A stretch of DNA of 64,000 nucleotides, taken from assembly GCA_007922305.1 (NCBI GenBank), contig ML677334.1, forward strand, positions 23,853,074 to 23,917,073, written 5' to 3'. A program made the translations under genes and the position numbers. The stretch's first letter is position 1. Each line of letters opens with the position of its first letter. This DNA is from Dermatemys mawii. Its lineage: Eukaryota; Chordata; Testudines; Dermatemydidae. The notes under the pieces are model-generated. The model ran no database searches, was not told the origin of the DNA, and saw only the letters and a list, made by a program, of their open reading frames with translations. Positions 57,164-64,000 of this stretch are shown in pieces.

Positions 57164-57817
57164 TGGGGCAAGGCCAGATGGCTACAGGAGGGTGCTAGGG
57201 AACAGATATGTTAGTCTCAGGCTAAACAAATCCCTGGTACCACTGGAACCTTCTAGAAATCAGTAGAAACAGATAGCCTGATTGGGACACCTGAAGCCAA
57301 TCAGGGACTGGCAGAAACCAGTTAAAAGCTTCCCAGTTAGTCAGGTGGGTGTGGATGTCAAGAGCTGTGAGAAGAAGTTGTGTTGTTGGTGAGACTGAGG
57401 GGTAGACATATCATCCAGAAGGAAGGAGGCCCTGAGGTAAGGGTGAAGTGGAGTTTGAAGAAGTGGGGACTGCTGTGGGGAAATAGCCCAGGGAATTGTA
57501 TTATGTTTTGTGGCTAAAAGGTCAGCCATCTTAGCTGATACTATTAGGGTCCCTAGGCTGGAGCCAAGAGTAGAGGGCGGGCCTGGGCTCTCCCCTTTCT
57601 GCCTCCCCTAATTAATCACTGAGATTGGGAGACAACAGAGACTGTGCCAGGAAGGATAACTTCTCCTCACTGGCTTATAATGAAAATGGCTCAATAGGCT
57701 GTGACCTTGTCTCTAGAGAGAGAAGGGCTACGTGGAGGGTCACAGTGAGCCTCTGAGGCTAGTGAAATCTGCCAGGAAATGGAGAATCCATGAAAATAAG
57801 GACAGAGCTTTGTCACA
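57159..57817 (+). repeat. 3' LTR
   Basis: Starts TGTGATGGGGCAAGG and ends GCTTTGTCACA, then TTTC, the right copy of the target duplication. It is 659 bp, about 95 percent identical to the 5' LTR by eye. Confidence 0.92.
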
Positions 57818-57821
57818 TTTC

Positions 57822-60800
57822 ATGTAACAAGAATGAATATGAATCAATTACAGTATATTTCATTATGATGGAAGAAAACAAACATGACATCAATATTGGG
57901 TTCAAAAGTCTTTTTGTTTTCAGAACAGCATTCATAGAGCCTCCATAAGGCAAAATAAAACCCCAGAGAAGATAATCAAATAGTTCAACTGAGATAAACA
58001 GTTGTATAATATTAAACAGTGAAAAAGTCACAAATGTTTTAATGTCTTAGGTTCATATGTGAAACGTTTCTGAATGAGCCTTCCCACACTAGGGGAGGTC
58101 ATAAACAGACCTAATTTTGCTGTACTTTATCACTAGAGTGACACATAACTATATTAGAATTTAGTCTCATTACTGCTGAAGTGTAAAGTGTCTGCTTGAA
58201 AAGACTGCAGGCCTGTCACAATTAAGAATTGCTGTATTTTAATGGGCCAGGTCAGCATTATGGGTCACTGCATTGTACAAGATTAATGTTGAATACATTT
58301 TACGCTAAGGCTGCAAAAATACAAAATTAACTCCCTTGATATCAGGTGTTGGGATTCTGTAGTGTTCATCCCATTGCAAGGAATAGGATGTGCAACAACT
58401 GCTGGCAGGGAGGTGTGATAACAAAACCAAAAGCATATTTTTTTTTCTTGAATCTCATTGTTTTTCCCAAAGCATTCCTGGCAGCGTGCTTTTGTATCCT
58501 CAAACCACAGAAAAGCATGATATTTTACTAATGTGTCAGGTGAGGAGAATGAGGAGAAAGCAAATGTTGAAGTAAGCCAAACAGGGAAAAGTTGTCTTTC
58601 CAAATCTTTCTTTCTAATTACCAAAACCTGAAAAAGAAAGTTATCGTGGGAGGAAGGGGAGAAGGAGAGATTTCTAGAGTACGTCTCACTGTAGTTTTCA
58701 CTGGAGAACGTTATAAGACGTGTCCTGATAGGCCCAAAGGTTGCTACAACAGTATATGAGGTCTTATGACATACAACAGAGAATCTAACTCCCAGAAGAG
58801 ACACAACTGGTGTATTTGAAGGGCACATTATTCTGATTAAGGGTGACACCTTGTTTGCACAGAAGAATACAGTTTCTGAACAAGGAAAAAGAGTGGGGTG
58901 ACTGCCACTTGTTCCAATACTCTGTGTATTTTAGACACTGGGTGCCCCAATTCTGCAATGTCAATTTGCTGTAGTCAGTTTACAGGAGTTTCATCTGAAT
59001 TATTGTTGATTTTATTTAATAAATTCTGGATGGTGTAGAATGATTGGAAAATTGATCCAGTAGACAACTGAATTTTTGAAAAAAGGTATAGGTTTTCCTT
59101 GGATGCATAAGGGCCCAATTCTATCATCCTTGCATACGCTGAGTAGCCCTCTACTCTTAGTAGTCCCCTTGAAATTAATGGGTCTACTTGTAAAATAAAG
59201 TATGACTAAATAAATGTTTCTAAAGATGGCATAACTGGACTCTAAATCTTTCTAAAGATAGTCCAATAAGACCTGTTTCAAGCAGTATAACCACTTGAAT
59301 TTCAGGGCCATGATTGTCAAAAGTGTCTAGTGATTTTTTTCAGTATTTCATTTGAGATTCATAGGGCCTTATTTTCAGAGGGTGGAAGCTCAGCATTTAT
59401 TTAAAATCATTCATTTCATTTAAAATCAGACCCTTTTAAAGTGTTTCAAGTTGGACACCAAAAAATGGAGCCACCCAAAATTACTAGACACTCTTGAAAA
59501 TTTCTAGGCCATGTTTTTTGTATCTATTAACAATAAATAAAATCAACAAAATCTTCCAGTCTTTTTAGTAGTGAGACATGGCTTACATGGGAAACAGCAA
59601 TGTTTTCCTAGTAGCGTGGTGTTGATATCACTGCAGATCATTGATTCAGAAAAAAATGGATGAATAAGAAACTAGAAAAAGTAAATTTAAATTTGCAACT
59701 GAAAATCAAAGGAATTTCATAATTTTAAAAGAAATATGCAGTTTAAAACATGAGAAGCAGCAGATGGCTTTTAGAAAGTTATTTGACAGTGTTCACACAC
59801 AACTTTAAAAAAAAAATCCAAAAGGAATCAGCCCATGGACTTCTCTTTCAAAAAGTCAGATAGCTACAGGACTTGCCACTTACAATGTCTATAGCAGGAG
59901 AGTGACGAGTTAAGTTACTATATATGAATTAAATTGCAGTTTGTTTATTTTTAAATAGAGAAATAAAAGGAAACTGTGAATAATCAACAAAGGAGTAAAA
60001 ACTTTAACATTTTACATTGTCCTTGTAAATGTATTTTCAAAACAAATTTTATCAGTGTCCCTTTGTCTTGGTTCTTAATTTCCCTCATCTCTAGTCTGAG
60101 TGTCGGAGAGAGACTTCTGATCATGTAGGCTTTCTGAAATGAGGATATGAACATTTCAAGTATTTTATTTCAGAAACTGCTCTGTTTCTTAAAACTATAA
60201 CCAATGTATCAAAAATCTATTTCCTGGAACTTAATGCAGCAAATAACTCAATTTAACTTCCATTTTTAATTCTCTGTTTTGAATCTAAAAAAAATTTCTT
60301 TGGAAATAGGAAAGGTAAGAAATGTTTTAATATTCTCTCCTTCCATCCTCCATCATGTCTATTCTTATTTACCTTAGGAGACTGAGAGAATCGGACAACT
60401 GTCTGAACCACAGTAACCAGCATCATCCATTTTTCATTAATTCTGTTGCTTCCTTATACTTCTGAAATCTTGAAACCATAAAGAAAGTTTATAGTCAGTT
60501 TTGAAAACCACACAGTATTTGGCAAAAATTCCATCTCTTTCAAACAATTACAGGATATACACGATGCTCTTTGATGTGTACATTGGGAAAGGCTTTAGAA
60601 TCCCCCCCCCCCCCAATTTTGGTTTAAATTAGGCTTTCAGAAGTGGCTTAAATGTATAACCCTTTGTAGATTGCAGAAATAGATCTCCGTCCCCACAAGC
60701 ATTAATTTAGCTGGCAATCCAAAACTGCCAGTTCTCCAATGGTTAACATCCGAGTTGATCTATATTATTAAGGTTTGTGAGATGTATATGTAGCTCTTGC

Positions 60801-63800
60801 TGTCAAGTGTTGTAGAAGATTAGCTGTCCTTAGCAGAAATGGAAGAATAGCCCAAGAGTAGGGAAAAGAATGCACAGCATGGATGTTGTTTTCCTTTGCG
60901 TTTGTGTGAAGGCAGCAAAGGATGAAATGTGGTTAAAAAATTAAATGCAGACAACTGCTGTTCTCCTCTGAGGACTGCACAGAAAACAGTAATGCAGGAG
61001 ACATTGCTGACCACTGACCACATTCCACCCACCACCCAGTAGGAATTTTCAGAATCCATAAGGAAAGGCTAAGACAAGAGATTGTTTCCTGAAGGGCTGT
61101 TTATTATGGCTATATTTTTATACTTTTGCAGATGATTAATTGATTTGTGTGTGAACTAGGGGAACTTCATTTGGGCTTACAGGGAAAGCAGAAAGAGGCT
61201 TGATACTCAGAGTGGCCAAATATCCTGAATGCTTGGGAATTGTCCCGAAGGATTGAAATAAATTGTTTATAGAAATAAAGATTAATTGAAACTGAGAGTA
61301 TAGAAAGAGCCGAGGAAGGGAAAACCCTAGCACCACAGATTGCTCTTGTACTGAGAGATCAGAAGTAAGTATATTAAAGGTTTGAAATAATTTTGTTGCA
61401 CTCTTACATCTAGTTTAGAAAGACTCATTTAAACTGTAACTGACAATTTCTCTCTCACCACAACACCGGTTCCCTCTGTGTGTGAGAGAGGGTAGATCTT
61501 TCTTTTAAACAAAATAACTTACTTTTAAGGAATAATTGTCATATGGATAAATGCTCATTGGGGCCAGTTTAGGAGTGGGAGTATAAATACCCACTGAAAA
61601 GAAGGCAGACATCACTACCATTCATGTCTCAAAAGAACATAAATGACATGGCAAGGTTTTTTTGTGCCATTAGAAGCACAAAAAAAACACCTTGAATGTG
61701 TACATCACCCTAAGTGTTGTGGCAGTGGAAGCATTGCTGCTAATGGCACCAAAATTAGAGTGAAGGCTTCCTTCCACTCCCAAAACACTTACACATTTAG
61801 GGCCTGATCCTGCAAATACTTGAGTAGTGCTACTAACTTCAGGTGAGCACAGTTACTGATGTCCATTAGTACTGAACACTAACAAGGGAATAAAAGACGT
61901 GCGGGGGGGAGGTACTAATATCAGTGGTTTCTAATACTTGGCAAATGCTAGTGCATAACATGATAAAGAAGGTGTGTGAAGGGGAAGGAGAGTTGTATCT
62001 TTAAAAAAAATATTAATAGATATCTCTGCTAACTTCTTGAGTCACTGAAGCAACTGTGAGTTTTAAGAATGGACTAAAGAAGAGAGTTTCAGCCTGTGCA
62101 TCTCCTCTCTGTTGTGGTTTAATGCTCTTTGACAAAGCAAAGCTCCTTGCATTTCTTGCTAACGCGGAAGTGTATTATATAGTATCCAATTATCAAATAT
62201 GCTTTTAAAAAAATCTGTTATGAGTGTTGATTTCTACAGTTAATGCACTTGATTCACATAACTTTGTGGTCAGAATTTTACTTCCTGCAATTGCAAAATT
62301 TAATTCAAATTGTTTGGAAATAAACACTGATATCAGTCTTTATAGCTTATGCGCAACATGCCTTAGGTGGCACATGACCACAATTCATCATCCAGTTTAG
62401 TCCACTGATTGGATTATTAGCTTCCCAGGACCCATTCTAATAGGGAGCATGACATGAATGCTGATCCATGCCCCTCACTGGTATCTGTGGAAACGCAAAA
62501 TGAAATAAAACTGAATCCTTGCAAAACTATTTGTAACCACACAGTGCAAAAGGCAAAAATGTCAAACATCACTTGGCAGCAATGTGCAATAATGGTAAAA
62601 TCTCAGATATTTTCAGCTAATTTTACTGGGAAAATGAGGGAAATCAACTCAGATAATTTTTAGCATTAATTTGATTGGCTTGCACAACATTTTACTACTG
62701 TTTAAAATATACATTTGTCAAAGATCCTCCCCCAAAATGTTGTGTTTTTTTTTTTAAAGGAAAAGCATAATGGGAATTCAGGAAAAAATTTACACTAAGT
62801 ACTTTGCAATCTGGATTTCAGAATTCTTAGCATTTTTTATGTCAAAAACAAACACATGGGTATTCTGCAGTTGAGAAGAGCAATTGGAGGGAGATTATTT
62901 TGGGTGGATGGGATTTAAGAAGTATCTTGAAGACGTGTGTGGGTTTGTTTTTTTTTTAAATAAAATCGTTTCAGGTTTGCAGAGTGTATTGATGTTACAT
63001 CAGTTATACTGCAACTTGATAAGCCATGTTTTCAATTGAAGTATCCCTACTCACAGGGAACTGCTTGAATTAAGCCACTCTTGTCTTAATCCTAACCCTT
63101 GTGCATTTGCAGGATTGGCATTTGAGTCTCTCTATGTTTAGTGTAATTGTCAGAGTGCTGATAGGCTCTTAATAGGTTAGTCTGGAAGGTCTCACTGCAT
63201 ACATACCTATGCAGTACTGACTATTAGGTTCTGGGTTGTCTGTAATAAGAGCACTTATTTTTTTGAAATTGCGCAGGGCTCTCTGTGCTCCTTGCCTCTG
63301 CCTGCACCACAGCACAAGAGTCAGCTTCATTGAATATGTGCATGCTGCATAGGCACCTGAGGTCCTGTTCCACTAAACTCTGGGTCTTGACTACAACTGA
63401 GTTCATTTCTTTAGTAGGACTGCAGGAAGTTTTCCCACCATCTTTCTGATTGCAGGCATGATACTCCACAGTACCGGAGGAACAAATGACATGACCTTCA
63501 CTTCCTTATGTGATGTTTTTAACAGCTAGTATTGTCTTGCTATTTTTAATGATACAGGCCAAGGTTTTCTGAAGTGGGTGTTATGGGAGTGCTCTGTCTG
63601 TAGGTAGGTAAATAGCTATGTTGTCAATAGATAGCAATCCAGAATATGTAGCATAAATCCTGTAAGACCAATACATTTGCTGCTGTTCACTGCAAACATC
63701 ACCTTACATGCAGCTTTTACATAGAGCTCTTAACACTAAATGTACATTTCTAAATTTGAAAATTTACTGGAATTGCTGCTGCTCAGCTCTTGTGAAAACT

Positions 63801-64000
63801 GTTGAAAGTGCCTAAATATGGACTTAGGAGGCTAAATGTAAACACCCTCTCTTGAAAATTTTGCTCACAGTATTTAAGATTTTTAGCTACTTGTCAGAAC
63901 AATATGGCATACAATTAACATCTCTTTGACCTAACAAATCTGTACATACTATGAGCATTGTAATGTATAAAATGAACTGGAGGAAGACTAAGAAAATACT
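57822..64000. other. AT-rich intron with old repeat fragments
   Basis: No gene was recognised. Old palindromic-repeat pieces occur at 59107-59190 (GGGCCCAATTCTATCATCC), 59320-59515 (AAGTGTCTAGTGATTTTT and its partner TTACTAGACACTCTTGAAAA), 61801-61850 (GGCCTGATCCTGCAAATAC) and 63811-63860 (CTAAATATGGACTTAGGAGG). A poly-C run lies at 60603-60614. The 188-codon minus-strand ORF at 58283-58849 is discussed among the findings. BMP6 exon 2 is not present. Confidence 0.5.

Larger units (their letters stand above)
51970..57817 (+). mobile_element. LTR retrotransposon, Gmr1-like (integrase before RT), complete but defective
   Basis: A 5.85-kb element with paired LTRs, TG...CA ends and a TTTC duplication (51966-51969 and 57818-57821). 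Internal order is primer site, gag with zinc knuckle, protease, integrase, reverse transcriptase, RNase H, polypurine tract. Integrase first and reverse transcriptase second defines the Gmr1-like branch of Ty3/gypsy elements. By eye the two LTRs differ at about 30 positions (near 5 percent), so the insertion is not recent. Coding is interrupted by at least five stops and several frame changes, so it cannot encode working proteins. No envelope gene is present. Confidence 0.9.

Noticed and set aside
1692..64000. BMP6 exon 2
   Set aside because: I looked for a continuation of the prodomain behind an acceptor site in the translated frames and found none, so exon 2 lies beyond the window.
1..64000. 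CRISPR array, bacterial operon or other prokaryotic system
   Set aside because: The intron-containing BMP gene, CR1, SINEs and LTR elements are vertebrate. No array of equally spaced identical short repeats was seen; the 2.8-kb array is a GC-rich inverted repeat.

Overview
The window reads as nuclear DNA of an amniote, most likely a turtle (a crocodilian is less likely). One host gene segment is present: exon 1 of BMP6 on the + strand at 1178-1691, inside a CpG island. It ends at a clean splice donor, GG|GTGAGTGG. Everything after 1691 is interpreted as BMP6 intron 1. No sequence encoding the exon-2 continuation of the prodomain was found, so the intron would exceed 62.3 kb. The turtle assignment rests on the repeats: a CR1 3' end, GIY-YIG Penelope-like remnants, DIRS, TTA/TAA-flanked Harbinger MITEs, several hAT families, CORE-SINE copies and a TTTAAA/GGGCCC-rich array. 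I recognise these from turtle genomes by memory, not by database search.

Layout: 1-112 Penelope-like end; about 290-2050 CpG island, promoter, 5' leader and BMP6 exon 1; 2.76-3.72 kb GC-rich array with a hAT-like inverted terminus; 7.5-8.4 kb probable solo LTR; 11.3-15.4 kb SINE, solo LTR, CORE-SINE, LINE and broken Harbinger transposase; 19-26 kb MITEs, a 1.1-kb solo LTR, hAT ends and a second copy of the GC-rich array; 29-33 kb LTR-like repeat, hAT and MITE; 34.4-37.6 kb a deleted DIRS element split by a solo LTR; 38.4-38.8 kb solo LTR; 41.8 kb Penelope insertion; 48.0-49.0 kb hAT element; 50.1-50.7 kb inverted solo LTR; 51,970-57,817 a structurally complete but coding-dead LTR retrotransposon. 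The remainder is AT-rich single-copy-looking intron.

The LTR retrotransposon is the most informative mobile element. It has two LTRs of about 658 bp, a TTTC target duplication, a tRNA-Leu-type primer site, gag with a zinc knuckle, protease, integrase, then reverse transcriptase and RNase H, and a polypurine tract. Integrase precedes reverse transcriptase, which is the Gmr1-like order and not the usual Ty3/gypsy order. Stops and frameshifts interrupt gag and pol.

There is no operon-like or multi-gene host system here. BMP6 is a secreted TGF-beta-family ligand and exon 1 encodes its signal peptide and part of its prodomain. The mobile elements are independent insertions; several exact target duplications (12 bp Penelope, 8 bp hAT, 3 bp Harbinger, 4 bp Gmr1-like) make the insertion calls firm. 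I found no convincing evidence of a previously undescribed biological system. The oddest items are the integrase-first retrotransposon, the alternating palindromic array carrying half of a terminal-inverted-repeat pair at each of two loci, and a 40-bp perfect palindrome at 7354-7393.
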